A program made the translations under genes and the position numbers. Shown here one piece after another: positions 17,897-28,494 of a stretch of DNA of 64,000 nt. The stretch's first letter is position 1. The number at the start of each line of letters is the position of its first letter. The stretch covers positions 2,232,001 to 2,296,000 of the forward strand of contig OY969889.1 of assembly GCA_963704335.1 (NCBI GenBank), read 5' to 3'. The stretch comes from PALSA-612 sp963704335. GTDB lineage: Bacteria; Actinomycetota; Thermoleophilia; Gaiellales; Gaiellaceae. Below the pieces are notes generated by a model that saw nothing but the letters and a program-made list of their open reading frames with translations, was not told the origin of the DNA and searched no databases.

Positions 17897-18493
17897 TCAA
17901 CCGGCGCGTGCGGCCCTCATTTCGGCTTTGTAGGCGCGTTTCGCCGCCTGGAAGCGCTCGAGCGCCTCGGGAGAGTCGACGTCGCCGAGCGTGGGAAAGC
18001 TCGGCACGAGCTCCTGCGCCTGCGGCAGCCCGTAGCGCTTCGCGAGCACCGAGCCGAGGGCGGTGATCTTCATCTTCCCGAAGCCGGGCAGATCGCCGAT
18101 TCGCCGGCGCAGGTCGTCCGCGTCCTTCGCCTCCGTCCAGACTCGGGCCGCGTCGCCGCCGTACTCGGAGACGACCGTGCGACTGAGCTCCTGCACGCGG
18201 CCGGCCATCGAGCCGGGGAAGCGGTGGATCGCGGGCTTCTCGCGGAACGCCTGCTCGAGCTGCTCGGGATCGAGCCCGGCGATCGCCTCGGCATCGAGCG
18301 TGCCGAGCCGCTGCTTCATCTTCAGTGGGCCGGAGAAGGCGACGGGCACCGAGACCTGCTGGTCGAGCGCGAAGCCGATCAGCAGCGCCAGCGGCTCCTC
18401 GGCGAGCAGCTGGTCGGCCTCGTCGTTCCCGGTGAAGTAGAGGCGGTCCGGGCTCCATGCGCGAAAGACTAGCGACAGAACACTTGTTCGCAC
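17897..18493 (-). CDS. HhH-GPD-type base-excision DNA repair protein
   Basis: About 190 residues. The body reads LYFTGNDEADQLLAEEP, LALLIGFALDQQVSV, HRFPGSMAGRVQELS, and the helix-hairpin-helix LPGFGKMKITALGSVLAKR, where the L-P-G-x-G loop binds the DNA backbone. The family removes damaged bases; no iron-sulphur cluster cysteines follow. The start is uncertain: GTG 18493 is in frame, while an ATG at 18458 would fit if one base were extra (it is followed by SPDRLYFTG in the next frame). The start is only 27 bases from the divergent Lhr gene, so the two repair genes probably share a promoter region. Confidence 0.8.
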   Translation of the reverse strand: MRTSVLSLVFRAWSPDRLYFTGNDEADQLLAEEPLALLIGFALDQQVSVPVAFSGPLKMKQRLGTLDAEAIAGLDPEQLEQAFREKPAIHRFPGSMAGRVQELSRTVVSEYGGDAARVWTEAKDADDLRRRIGDLPGFGKMKITALGSVLAKRYGLPQAQELVPSFPTLGDVDSPEALERFQAAKRAYKAEMRAARAG

Positions 18494-18520
18494 GACTCGC
18501 CGGGCGCTAGTCTGGCGATC

Positions 18521-21500
18521 GTGAGCGCGCTCGACCTCTTCGGAGAGAAGACGCGGGCCTGGTTCGAGGGCGCGTTCGCCGAGCCAACGCCGGCCCAGAC
18601 GCTCGGCTGGCCGGCCATCGCCAAGGGCGGGAACGTCCTCATCCAGGCGCCGACCGGCTCGGGGAAGACGCTCGCGGCGTTCCTCTACGGCATCGACCGG
18701 CTCGACGCGAAGCCCGGGGAAGGCCTGCGCCTGCTCTACGTCTCGCCGCTCAAGGCGCTGAACTACGACGTCGAGCGCAACCTCCGCGGGCCGCTCGCCG
18801 GGCTGCGCTCGGAGCTGCGCGTTGCCGTACGCACGGGCGACACGCCGCAGAAGGAGCGCCAGCAGATGGTCCGCAAGCCGCCGGACATCCTGATCACGAC
18901 GCCCGAGTCGCTCTACCTCATCCTCACGTCGCAGGCCCGCGAGATGCTGCGGACGGTCGAGACGCTGATCCTCGACGAGGTGCACGCCGTCGCCGGGACG
19001 AAGCGCGGCGCCCATCTCGCGCTCACCGTGGAGCGGCTCGACGAGCTCCTGCCATCGCCTGTGCAGCGCATCGGCCTCTCGGCAACGCAGCGGCCGCTGG
19101 AGGAGATCGGCCGCTTCGTCTCCGGCGGCCGGCCGATCGAGCTCGTCGACGCCGGGCGTGCGAAGGAGCTCGACCTCGAGGTCGTGGTGCCGGTGGAGGA
19201 CATGCGCGAGCTGCCGTCCAACGCCACGCTGTCGTATCCACCGCCCGCCGACGGGCAGGAGATGGATGCGGGGACGGAGCTCGGCGCCCGCTCCATCTGG
19301 CCGTCTATCTACCCCGAGATCCTGCGCCTGGTGGAGCAGCACCGGTCGACGATCGTCTTCGTCAACAACCGCCGCCTGGCCGAGCGGCTCGCGCTGCGAC
19401 TGAACGAGCTGGCGGAGCGCGAGCTCGCGCGGGCGCACCACGGGTCCCTCGCGCGTGAACAGCGCGTCGAGGTGGAGGAGCTGCTGAAGAAAGGCGAGAT
19501 CCCGTGCCTCGTCGCCACCTCGTCGCTCGAGCTGGGCATCGACATGGGAGCGGTCGACCTCGTCATCCAGGTGGAGTCGCCGAAATCCGTCGCGCGCGGC
19601 TTGCAGCGCGTCGGCCGGGCCGGGCACGAGCTGGGGGCCGTCTCCAAGGGCCGCATCTTCCCGAAGTTCCGCGGCGACCTGCTCGAGTCCGCGGTCGTTG
19701 CTCGCCGCATGCGTGACGGCGCGATCGAGGAGACCGTCATCCCGCGCAATCCGCTCGACGTGCTCGCGCAGCACGTGGTGGCGATCTGTGCCGAGGACGA
19801 GGTGGCCGTCGACGACCTGCACGACCTCGTCCGCCGCGCGTATCCGTTCTCCGACCTCTCGCGCGTCCAGCTGGAGAACGTGCTCGACATGCTCGCGGGC
19901 CGCTACCCGTCCGACGAGTTCGCGGAGCTGCGTCCCCGCATCACGTGGGATCGCACCGGCGGCACGATCCGCGGACTGGCCGGGGCCCGCCGGCTGGCGG
20001 TGACGAATGCAGGCACGATCCCGGATCGCGGGCTCTTCACGGTGCAGCTCGCCGACTCGGGCAGCAAGGTGGGCGAGCTCGACGAGGAGATGGTGTACGA
20101 GGCGCGAGCGGGGCAGACGTTCCTGCTGGGCGCGTCGAGCTGGCGGATCGAGGAGATCACGCGCGACCGCGTGCTTGTCTCTCCCGCGCCGGGCGTGCCC
20201 GGAGCGGTGCCGTTCTGGAAGGGCGAGGGCGTGGGGCGACCGTACGAGCTGGGCGAGGCGATCGGCCGGGCGACGCGCGAGCTCGTGGCCCTGTCGGACA
20301 AGGAGGCCCTCGAGCGCCTGCGCACCGATTACCACCTCGACCAACTGGCGGCGCGCAACCTGCTCACGTTCCTCCGCGAGCAGGAGGCTGCGACCGGGGC
20401 CGTGCCTTCGGACCGGACGATCGTCGTCGAGCGCTTCCGCGACGAGATCGGCGACTGGCGGGTCTGCGTGTTGACGCCGTTCGGCGGCCGCGTCCACGCG
20501 CCCTGGGCGCTCGCGCTTTCGGCGCGGCTGCACGAGTCGCTCGGGCTCGACGCCCAGTCCATCTGGTCGGACGACGGCATCGCTCTCCACCTGCCGGACG
20601 CAGATGCTGCGCCGGCCGTCGACGAGCTGCTGCTCGACCCGGCAGGCGTGGAGGAGCTCGTGCTGGCGGCGGTGGGGGAGAGCGCGCTGTTCGGCTCCCG
20701 CTTCCGCGAGAACGCCGCCCGCGCGCTGCTCATCCCGCGGCGCCGGCCCGGGGAGCGGACACCGCTCTGGCAGCAGCGGCTGAAGGCGCAGTCCCTGCTC
20801 CAGGTAGCGCGGCGCTTCCCCGCCTTCCCGATCGTGCTCGAGACGTATCGCGAGTGTCTCCAGGATGTCTTCGACCTGCAGGCGTTGCGGCAGCTGCTGT
20901 CCGGGATCGCGTCGCGAGAGCTGGACGTCGTCGACGTGGAGACACCGTCGGCCTCGCCGTTCGCGTCGTCGCTGCTCTTCGACTACGTGGCTACGTACAT
21001 GTTCGAGGACGACACGCCGCCGGCCGAGCGGCGGGCGCAGGCGCTGTCGCTCGATCGCGACCTGCTGCGCGAGCTGCTGGGCCAGGAGGAGCTGCGCGAC
21101 CTGCTGGACGCGGATGCGGTCGAGGACGTCGAGCGTCAATTGCGCGGAGAGCCTCGTAATGCAGATGATTTGCACTTTCTTCTTTTACGTAGGGGAGATT
21201 TGCGTTCTCCTGAATATGACTCAGCCCTGGCCGAACCGCTTCTCGAGGCGCGGCGCGCCGTTCGCGTCCATATCGCGGGCGAGGTGCGGCTCATTGCAGC
21301 CGAGGACGCGGGGCGATATCGCGACGCGCTCGGCGTCATGCCACCGTCCGGTCTACCCGAGGCGTTCTTGGGAGGGACAGTCCCGCAACAGCATTGCGAC
21401 AGCTTGTCCACAGATGGGCGCGGGGTCGCGGGCCTTTTACGACGGCGGAGGCGAACGCCCGCTTCGGCGTCGACGTCGAGCAGATCCTGCGCGAGCTCGA

Positions 21501-22812
21501 GGCCGAGGAGCTGCTCGTCCGTGGTGAGCTGCGGCCGGGCGGCACCGAGCGCGAGTGGTGCGACCCGGAGGTGCTGCGGCGGCTGCGGCGAGCTTCCCTG
21601 GCAGCGCTGCGCAAGGAAGTGGAGCCGGCCGAGCGGGCGGCGTACGCGCGGTTTCTCGCCTCCTGGCACGGCGTCGACCGGCGCTCGAGCCTGCGGGAGG
21701 CACTGGTGCCGCTGCAGGCTCTCGCGCTGCCCGTCTCGCTGTGGGAGTCCGAGCTGCTTCCCCGGCGCGTGCCCGAGTACCGCCCCGAGCAGCTCGACCA
21801 GCTGTGCGCCACGGGCGAGGTCGTCTGGATCGGCGCCGGCCTCGACCGCGTCGCCGTGTACTTCCGCGAGGACGCCGGTGTCCTGGGAGCCGTCGGCGGC
21901 GCGCCGCGTCCCGAAGGTGAAGTCCACGACGCGATACGAGGAGCCCTCTCCCGCTCGGCGGAGTTCTGGTCAGACCTGCTTGCGGCTACGGGCCTCGAGG
22001 CGGAACAGGCGCTGCCCGCGCTCTGGGATCTCGTCTGGGCCGGCGAGGTCACGAACGACGCCTGGCAGCCGCTGCGGGCGCCGCGCCGCTACGGGACGCC
22101 CAAGACCGAGCGGCGACCGCGCCGGTTCGCCCGTCGCCGGGCCATGGTGCCGACCGCGACCCAGGGACGCTGGTCGCTCGTGGAGCGGCTGTTCGCCGAG
22201 CCCGTCTCGCGGCGATCCCTGGCCGAGCTGCTGCTCGAGCGTCAGGGGATCGTGACGCGCGACGGTGTCCGAGCTGAGGGAATCCCGGGCGGCTACGGCG
22301 CCGTCTACTCGGAGCTGCGGGCGCTCGAGACGCTCGGGCTCTGCCGACGTGGCTACTTCGTCGAGGGCCTCGGGGGAGCCCAGTTCGCCCTCGGGGGCGC
22401 GGTCGAGCGGCTGCGGGAGCTGCGGCCGCGCGAGGGAGAAGATCCGCAACCGCTCGTCCTCGCGGCGGCGGACCCGGCGCAGCCCTACGGCGCGTCGCTC
22501 CCCTGGCCGAAGCGTGCGACGGGTCGTGCTGCGCGGGTCGCCGGAGCGACCGTGGTGCTGCTCGGTGGTGAGCCAGCGCTCTTCGTGGAGCGCGGGGGGA
22601 AGACGCTGCTGCCGCTGCGAGACCCCGAGGACGAGTGGCTGCGTGTCGCGCTGACCGCGCTCGTGGAGCACACCCGGCGCGCAGGCGGCCGGCGGCGACG
22701 CCTGGCGGTGGAGCGGTTCGACGGCGAGCCGGTGGCCGAGTCCGCGGTTATGCCGATCCTGCTCGAAGCCGGCTTCGTGGCGGGGCCGCGGCGAGCGGTG
22801 CTCCGGCCGTGA
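18521..22812 (+). CDS. lhr: Lhr-type large ATP-dependent DNA helicase, with one frameshift
   Basis: Superfamily 2 helicase, about 1430 residues when the frames are joined. The N-terminal motor has motif I APTGSGKTLAAFL, motif Ia YVSPLKALNYD, the DEVH box ILDEVHAVAGTKRG, motif III GLSATQRP, and C-terminal motifs TSSLELGIDMG and QRVGRAGH. The Lhr winged-helix and C-terminal regions follow (WRIEEITRDRVLVSPAPG and later FTTAEANARFGVD). Near 21385 one base appears to be missing: the first frame drifts out of homology after LPEAFL, and the second resumes at ALRQLVHRWARGRGPF and runs to 22812. The segment 21140-21430 also has unusual base composition. Lhr acts in repair of crosslinks and other damage in mycobacteria. 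Confidence 0.9.
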
Positions 22813-22815
22813 CTC

Positions 22816-23571
22816 GTGCCTGAGGGCGACACCGTCCATCGGGCGGCCGGGCGGCTGCGAGCACTGGTCGGGCAGCGTTTGGCGGTTCAAGCCGTGCACC
22901 CACGCGCTCGCGCGACCGGCGTCGCCGAACGGCTCGACGGCCGGTGCCTCGAAGCGGTCGAGGCACACGGCAAGAACTTGCTCTTGCGCTTCGAGGGCGG
23001 CCGGGTGCTTCGCAGCCACCTTGGCATGTCGGGAAGCTGGCGGACGATGGCGCCCGACGTGCCTGTTCGCGGTGCACCATGGCTGGTCCTGACGGGTGAG
23101 AATGCGAAGGCCGTCCTGCGCGGCGGGGCCGTGCTCGAGACTACGGCCCGCCGTGTCGCCGCCCTGGGGCCGGACATCCTTGCGCCCGAGCTCGACGCGG
23201 GCGCGATTGTCATCAATCTCCGCCGCATCGACCAGCAGTTGGCGATCGGGCAGGCGCTGCTCGACCAGCGCGTGGTCGCGGGCATCGGGAACATCTGGCG
23301 GAGCGAGGCGCTCTGGCATGCCCGCGTCTCTCCCTGGTCGCCGCTCGCACGCATCGACGACATCGAGCTGCGCACGGTCGTCCACGAGGCGGCCAGGCTG
23401 ATGGCCGGCTCCCGCGACGGAGGCCATCCTCGACGAGAGGTGTACCGGCGCGCAGGGCGCCCGTGCCGCCGTTGCGGCGAGCCCCTGCGTTCCGCCAAAC
23501 AAGGCGACGCCGCCCGCACGGCCTACTGGTGTCCGGGATGCCAGAGAGGAAAGGAGCCAGACGAGGCGTAA
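22816..23571 (+). CDS. nei: Fpg/Nei-family DNA glycosylase, endonuclease VIII type
   Basis: 251 residues, GTG start 3 bases after Lhr. The mature N-terminus PEGDTVHRAA has the catalytic proline and glutamate of the family (P2, E3). The helix-two-turn-helix region includes QALLDQRVVAGIGNIWRSE. A zinc finger with C-R-R-C and C-P-G-C closes the protein. Family members excise oxidised bases and cut the abasic site by beta/delta elimination. The PEGDTVHR start is typical of actinobacterial Nei rather than Fpg. Tight spacing makes it a two-gene operon with the helicase. Confidence 0.92.
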   Translation: MPEGDTVHRAAGRLRALVGQRLAVQAVHPRARATGVAERLDGRCLEAVEAHGKNLLLRFEGGRVLRSHLGMSGSWRTMAPDVPVRGAPWLVLTGENAKAVLRGGAVLETTARRVAALGPDILAPELDAGAIVINLRRIDQQLAIGQALLDQRVVAGIGNIWRSEALWHARVSPWSPLARIDDIELRTVVHEAARLMAGSRDGGHPRREVYRRAGRPCRRCGEPLRSAKQGDAARTAYWCPGCQRGKEPDEA

Positions 23572-23579
23572 GCAATCGC

Positions 23580-24830
23580 GTGGGAGTGCGCTCGCCCAAC
23601 CTCTATGCCGCCGTGCGCCGATTCTGTCTCGGCGCGTTCGCCTATCTCCATCGTGAGTCGGAGAACGGCGTCCCGGTGTCGTTCTCGTTCGAGGAGCATG
23701 CGACGCCCGGTGACCCCTCGTTCTACGAGCTCCGGCCGCTGGCGCGTGGCTATGTCGACGCCCGAGCCGACCACCTGTTCAGACTGCCGGATACGGCAGC
23801 GGCGATCGAGGAGCTCGAGCGCGAGCCGGCTGCTGGCATCTTCGCCCACGCGCACGCGAGCGAGAAACCCAGCGAGGATCATGCGCTCTACCGCACGATC
23901 CTGCTCCCTCTGCTCGGCGCTGTTGCCGACGCCTGCGGAGGCTTCGACTGGGACGACGGTGTCTTCAACCGCGTGTACGCGGAGATCGAGCATTCGCTGC
24001 TCGGCGAGCGGCACGAGTACGGGGCGGCCGCGCCGCTGGTCGGACTGTCGGCACCCTTGCCTGTCGCCCTGGGCCGCGACATCGTCGTGCGCATGTCGGC
24101 CGTCGGCGAGCTCGCTGCGTACTGGCCGGAAGCTCGCGGCCTGCTGCCGAGCGGCTTCGGCGACGAGCCCGAGCGGATGTGCGTGCTCGAGCTCACGTCG
24201 GTGTTTCCGGCCTCCCAGGAGGAGGCGCCCGACGCACCGGGCGAGTTCGCAGACGCCGTGACAGCCCTGCGGCTGGCGACGGCGGCTCCGGTCGCCGCGG
24301 GGCCGATTCTCTTCGAGCGGATGGACTGGCGGCCGTACGGCATCCGTGCCGTGCTGCCCATCGCCGCGACGGAGCCGGGGGGAGAGCCGAGCCGCCTCGA
24401 CGAGTTCCGTGGACGCCTCGCCCGCGACTTGCTTGAGCGCCTGCCCGGGTGCGACGCGGACCCCGAGCTGGGGGAGGCCGTCGACCGCTGGGAGCTGTCG
24501 TTGTTCGCCGACGAGCCGTTTCGCTCCGAGCTGCTCCGGGAATCGCTGGCCGCCCTGCTCGGCGGCGCCGATGGGCTCTGGGCGGCAGCTGCGCGGGCGG
24601 CGGTGCTCGTCGGCGACAGCGGCCCGGATCGCGGAAAGCTCTTCGCATCGCTGCGCGGCGTCACAGGCGGCGGACGTGCCGACGAGGACGTCTCGGACGT
24701 CGTCCGCCGAGCTCTGGTCGAGGTGCTGATGCACGGCGACCGCCCTGGTCTGCTGGAACGGCTCGACGAGTCGTTGCTCGGGCTGTCGCCGCGGCCGGTG
24801 AGCTACTTCGCCGTTCGCGCCGCGGTTTGA
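23580..24830 (+). CDS. Protein of unknown function
   Basis: About 416 residues from a GTG at 23580, 8 bases after Nei. I do not recognise the family. It starts NLYAAVRRFCLGAFAYLHRE and continues with a strand-rich part containing SFSFEEHATPGDPSFYELRPL. It is acidic, has no signal peptide and no membrane segment, and carries no nucleotide-binding motif. Codon use matches its neighbours. The spacing puts it in the lhr-nei transcription unit, so a link to DNA repair is possible but unproven. Its last 28 bases overlap the convergent cyclase/TPR gene. Confidence 0.75.
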   Translation: MGVRSPNLYAAVRRFCLGAFAYLHRESENGVPVSFSFEEHATPGDPSFYELRPLARGYVDARADHLFRLPDTAAAIEELEREPAAGIFAHAHASEKPSEDHALYRTILLPLLGAVADACGGFDWDDGVFNRVYAEIEHSLLGERHEYGAAAPLVGLSAPLPVALGRDIVVRMSAVGELAAYWPEARGLLPSGFGDEPERMCVLELTSVFPASQEEAPDAPGEFADAVTALRLATAAPVAAGPILFERMDWRPYGIRAVLPIAATEPGGEPSRLDEFRGRLARDLLERLPGCDADPELGEAVDRWELSLFADEPFRSELLRESLAALLGGADGLWAAAARAAVLVGDSGPDRGKLFASLRGVTGGGRADEDVSDVVRRALVEVLMHGDRPGLLERLDESLLGLSPRPVSYFAVRAAV

Positions 24831-27800
24831 GTCGACGGCGGCGGAACGCCAAGCTGTTCGAGGATCGCTTCCGCGTCCGCTTCCTTGCCGGCACCCAGCA
24901 GCGCGAGAGCGTGCTCGAGCCGACAGCCGAACGCCTCCCAGCCTGTAGCCGCTTCTGTAAAGGCCTTCTCCGCTGCGGCATCGTCGCCTCGTGCTTGCGC
25001 AATGGTCGCGCGCGCAGTGAGATCGGCCAGCCGGTCGCGTTCTGCGACCGCCACAACGTTGTCGAGGAGGCCTTCGGCGAGAGCGACGTCTCCACTCCTG
25101 CAGGCGATCCGGACGGCGTCGGTCACGATATGTGCTCGAAACCACGGTCGGTTACGCGTGACATGGCGGAACTCCTCGACGTGCTGGAGGGCAGTCGCCG
25201 AGTCCCCGCGAGCTTCCGCTACGAGCGCCGCGACTACGAGCGCCGGCCCCAGCGCCTGGGGATCCTCGATCGTCCGCCCGTGCACGAGCGCGGCCTCGGC
25301 GAGTGCCGCGCTCTCATCGAGAGCGCCGCGCTGGACGAGCACCGCAGCGGTGTAGGTCTGGGCGATCGCCCCCGGCTGTGCCGCGCCATGAACTTCCTCG
25401 AATCGACGAACCTCCCCTGCCAGGCGCAGTAGCTCGTCCCACCGACCAAGGTCGTAGAGCATCCAGCACGACTCGGCTTGCGGCCACGTTGGTGTGCCGC
25501 CGCGCCTGAACCCCACCTCGATCGCTTCCGTCTGAATCTCCAGGGCCGCGGCCGGCCCGGACTGGCGCCAGACCTCGTCGGCGAGATTTACGTACGCAGA
25601 CGTCACGAATGGCAGCCGCAGCTCGAGTGTCTCGGCGAGCGCGCGCTCGAGGTCCTCGAGCCCTGCGAGGTCACCGAGCTCGCAGCGTAGGAGACCTCGC
25701 CACGCGTAGGGACGGACCAGCTCGCGCCGGAGTCCGAGCGCTTGCCCCAGTGCCAACGCCTTCTCTGCCCATTCGAGGCCGACCTCCGGCGCGTGCCCGC
25801 TGAAGCTCTCTAGCGATGCCATCCGCCCGTAGGCGTCGACCAGCTCGGGCCCAGGCGGGAGCGGCTCGAGGAGCTCCAGCGAATGCTCGAGCGCCGCTCG
25901 CGTACGGTCGGCGCCACCGAGCTGGTAGTAGACGCTGCTCAGCACGCTGTACGCTCTTCCCGCATTCCGGGCGGAACCGACGGCCTCGAGCTCGGCCGCG
26001 GCAGCTTCGGCATGAGACCGGGCGTCCTCGAATCTCCCTTGCGCCTGCGCCGTCTCGGCCAGCTTCTGCAGCGTGAGGCCGTGCTCCTCGGTGCCGCCAG
26101 GGAGTAGCTCGAGAGCCTGGCGGTAGCGCGCAGCCGCCGCGTCAACGTCGAGCTCCCATGCACGATCCCCCGCAAGGACGAGGTACCGCGCCGCCCGCTG
26201 ACCGAGCTCCGGATCGGTCGCCCCACCGGCTGCGTTGGCCAGCGCGAGCGCCTCCGTCATGTGATGTGCGAGGAGGTCGGCGTGGTCGGCCACGCGTTCG
26301 CCGGCCATCTGCTCGACCCAGTCGGCCGCGGCCTGGTGCTTGGCAGCTCGTGTGCTGCGCGGAATCTGACCGTAGGCGACGTCACGAATCAGGGCGTGCC
26401 AGAACGAGTACTCAGTCTGACCTTCGACCGACGACGACCGTGCCGGCCGCAGAAGCTCCTTGCGGGCCAGCTGATGGAGGCCCTCGCGGACGTCCTCACG
26501 ACTGCGCTCGCCGATCGCCTCGAGGGCTCCGGCCCAGAAGACCTTGCCGATGACGGCAGCATCCTGGAGGAGCCCCTTGCGGTCCGGCGGCAGCGTGTCG
26601 AGCCGTGCGGCGATCAGGCCTTGTACCGAATCGGGCAACGGCAGGTCGTCTGCCGAGCCGAGCTCGAGGAAGAGCCGCGCGTATTCCTCCGCGTACAGCG
26701 GGTTGCCGCCCGCCCTGTCGAGGAGCGCGGCTTGCGTCTCGGCCGGTAGGACGGCGGCCTCGAGGAGCGCGGCGATGAGGTGTGCCGTCTCGTCTGGCGA
26801 AAGGGGCGAGAGTGCCACCGTCGTCGAGTTGCGCTTGCCACCGCCCCAGGAGGCATGGGCCTCGTAGAGCTCGGGTCGCCCCGTGCAGAGGACGAGAATC
26901 GGCAGGCCCGACGACCAGTCGACGAGCCGCTCGATGAACGCAAGCAACGCGTCGTCGGCCCAGTGGAGGTCTTCGAAGAGGAGGACGAGCGGACGATCGG
27001 CGCCAAGGATCTCGATGAACCCGTGCCAGGCGCGAAACGACTCCTCGCGATCTGCCTGGCCGCCCCCCGCGAGGCCTACAAGCGGCCCGAGACGGTCCTG
27101 CAGCCACTCCGCGTCATCGGCACCGGCGACGGCGACGCCGAGCTTCGCGGCGGCTTCGGCCGGCGAGTCCGACTCGAGGATCCCCGCGTGGGCCTTGACG
27201 ATCTCGCCGAGCGCCCAGAAAGTGATGCCGTCGCCGTAGGGGAGGCAGCGGCCCTGCCGCCAGTGCACCAGCTCGGCGCGGTCGTCCACCCAGGCACGGA
27301 ACTCCGCGAGCAGGCGAGTCTTGCCGACGCCCGGCTCGCCGGTGATCGTGACGAGTTGGATCTCCGCCTCGCCGAGCATGCGCTCGAACGTGTCCTGCAA
27401 CAGGCGCAGCTCACGGTCGCGGCCGACGAACGGGGTCGGTGGTGCGGCCTCGGCGTCGACGCCGAACCGGCTGGTAGCCGAAACGGCCTGCCAGGCGGCG
27501 ACCGGATCACCCTTCCCCTTGAGCTCGAACGCAGGTAGCTCGTCGTAGCGGATTGCCTGTCTCGTCGCCCGGTACGCCTGCTCGTTGACGATGAGGCCCC
27601 CGACCGGCGCCTGTCCCTGGAGGCGTGCGGCCGTGTTGACGACGTCACCGGTTGCGATTCCCTCGCCCGTTCCGGCCTGGGCGCCGAGTTGCACGACTGC
27701 CTCTCCGGTAGCGACGGCTGCGCGCACGGAGAGGTCGAGCTCCTCGTCCTCCGATAGCTCGTCGATTGCCTCGAGGATCCGCAGCCCCGCCCGCACGGCG

Positions 27801-28114
27801 CGCTCCGGATCGTCCTCGTGGGCCACCGGCGCTCCGAACACGGCCATCACGGCGTCGCCGACGAACTTCTCGACGGTGCCCCCGAAGCGCTCTATCTCGC
27901 GCGAGACGCGCGCGTGGTACGGGCGCAGCGTGGCACGGACGTCCTCCGGGTCGGCGCGGTCGGCGCCCGCGGTGAAGCCGACGAGGTCGACGAAGAGGAC
28001 GGACACGACCTTGCGCTCCTCGCCGCTCGCCGCCTGCTCGAGAGCGGTGCCGCAACTGAGACAGAAGCGCGCGCGCTCGGGGTTCTCCTCAGCGCAGCTG
28101 GGGCAGACGATCAC
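24803..28114 (-). CDS. Class III cyclase / AAA-type NTPase / TPR protein 3
   Basis: About 1103 residues. I choose GTG 28114 (VIVCPSCAEENPERARFCLSC, a zinc ribbon) over an upstream ATG at 28180. The cyclase domain carries VSVLFVDLVGFT and KFVGDAVMAVFG with both metal aspartates, and ATGDVVNTAARLQ. The ATPase has Walker A ITGEPGVGKTRLL and Walker B VLLFEDLHWADD. The C-terminal 550 residues are TPR helices. It is more distant from the copies at 7858 and 13598 than they are from each other. The divergent small gene at 28184 begins 69 bases away. Confidence 0.92.
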   Translation of the reverse strand: MIVCPSCAEENPERARFCLSCGTALEQAASGEERKVVSVLFVDLVGFTAGADRADPEDVRATLRPYHARVSREIERFGGTVEKFVGDAVMAVFGAPVAHEDDPERAVRAGLRILEAIDELSEDEELDLSVRAAVATGEAVVQLGAQAGTGEGIATGDVVNTAARLQGQAPVGGLIVNEQAYRATRQAIRYDELPAFELKGKGDPVAAWQAVSATSRFGVDAEAAPPTPFVGRDRELRLLQDTFERMLGEAEIQLVTITGEPGVGKTRLLAEFRAWVDDRAELVHWRQGRCLPYGDGITFWALGEIVKAHAGILESDSPAEAAAKLGVAVAGADDAEWLQDRLGPLVGLAGGGQADREESFRAWHGFIEILGADRPLVLLFEDLHWADDALLAFIERLVDWSSGLPILVLCTGRPELYEAHASWGGGKRNSTTVALSPLSPDETAHLIAALLEAAVLPAETQAALLDRAGGNPLYAEEYARLFLELGSADDLPLPDSVQGLIAARLDTLPPDRKGLLQDAAVIGKVFWAGALEAIGERSREDVREGLHQLARKELLRPARSSSVEGQTEYSFWHALIRDVAYGQIPRSTRAAKHQAAADWVEQMAGERVADHADLLAHHMTEALALANAAGGATDPELGQRAARYLVLAGDRAWELDVDAAAARYRQALELLPGGTEEHGLTLQKLAETAQAQGRFEDARSHAEAAAAELEAVGSARNAGRAYSVLSSVYYQLGGADRTRAALEHSLELLEPLPPGPELVDAYGRMASLESFSGHAPEVGLEWAEKALALGQALGLRRELVRPYAWRGLLRCELGDLAGLEDLERALAETLELRLPFVTSAYVNLADEVWRQSGPAAALEIQTEAIEVGFRRGGTPTWPQAESCWMLYDLGRWDELLRLAGEVRRFEEVHGAAQPGAIAQTYTAAVLVQRGALDESAALAEAALVHGRTIEDPQALGPALVVAALVAEARGDSATALQHVEEFRHVTRNRPWFRAHIVTDAVRIACRSGDVALAEGLLDNVVAVAERDRLADLTARATIAQARGDDAAAEKAFTEAATGWEAFGCRLEHALALLGAGKEADAEAILEQLGVPPPSTQTAARTAK

Positions 28115-28183
28115 CGCGCGAGTGTACGAACTTGGCACAAAGCCGACACGTCTCCGGTGGCGATCCCCGGCTACGTTCATGAC

Positions 28184-28411
28184 ATGGACGAGGCGCGGTC
28201 GGTGCTGCGGCGGCTGGAGCGGATCGAGGCGCTCGAGCGGCGCGGCTCGCCGGCCGACCTCATGCTGGCCGAGCTGCGCGAGCTCGTGGCCGAAGCGGAG
28301 GCCTGGGTGCGCGTCGAGCCCGGTCCGACCGACGGCGCCGAGGACGCGATCGAACGCCTCCGGCAGGCCGTCGGCGACCCTGAGTGCGCGGGGAGGACTC
28401 TGCTAGCCTGA
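28184..28411 (+). CDS. Small helical protein upstream of parA
   Basis: 75 residues, ATG at 28184. The sequence starts MDEARSVLRRLERIEALERRG and stays helical and charged (heptad-like leucines), so it is probably a coiled coil. It has no known domain. It lies just before the ParA-FtsZ pair on the same strand, its end overlapping the longest possible ParA frame, which suggests a shared transcript and a possible role as partner or spacer protein. The composition and the strong coding periodicity support a real gene. Confidence 0.6.
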   Translation: MDEARSVLRRLERIEALERRGSPADLMLAELRELVAEAEAWVRVEPGPTDGAEDAIERLRQAVGDPECAGRTLLA

Positions 28412-28494
28412 CCCGAAAGCACGCTCGGATGGGCTTCCTGCAAGCGCTACGTCGTCCCGCGGCCGCGGACACGGACACCTCGGAAGGAGCAGGT

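Noticed and set aside
17897..21175. Very long minus-strand open frame antisense to lhr
   Set aside because: Only its first-named end (17897-18493) has a recognisable domain. The rest is the Arg/Glu/His-rich shadow typical of the strand opposite a high-GC gene; lhr motifs on the plus strand explain the sequence.
21394..22812. A separate gene after the first lhr frame
   Set aside because: Its start is not a natural one; the sequence continues the Lhr C-terminal region without a gap, so it is the same gene after a one-base shift.
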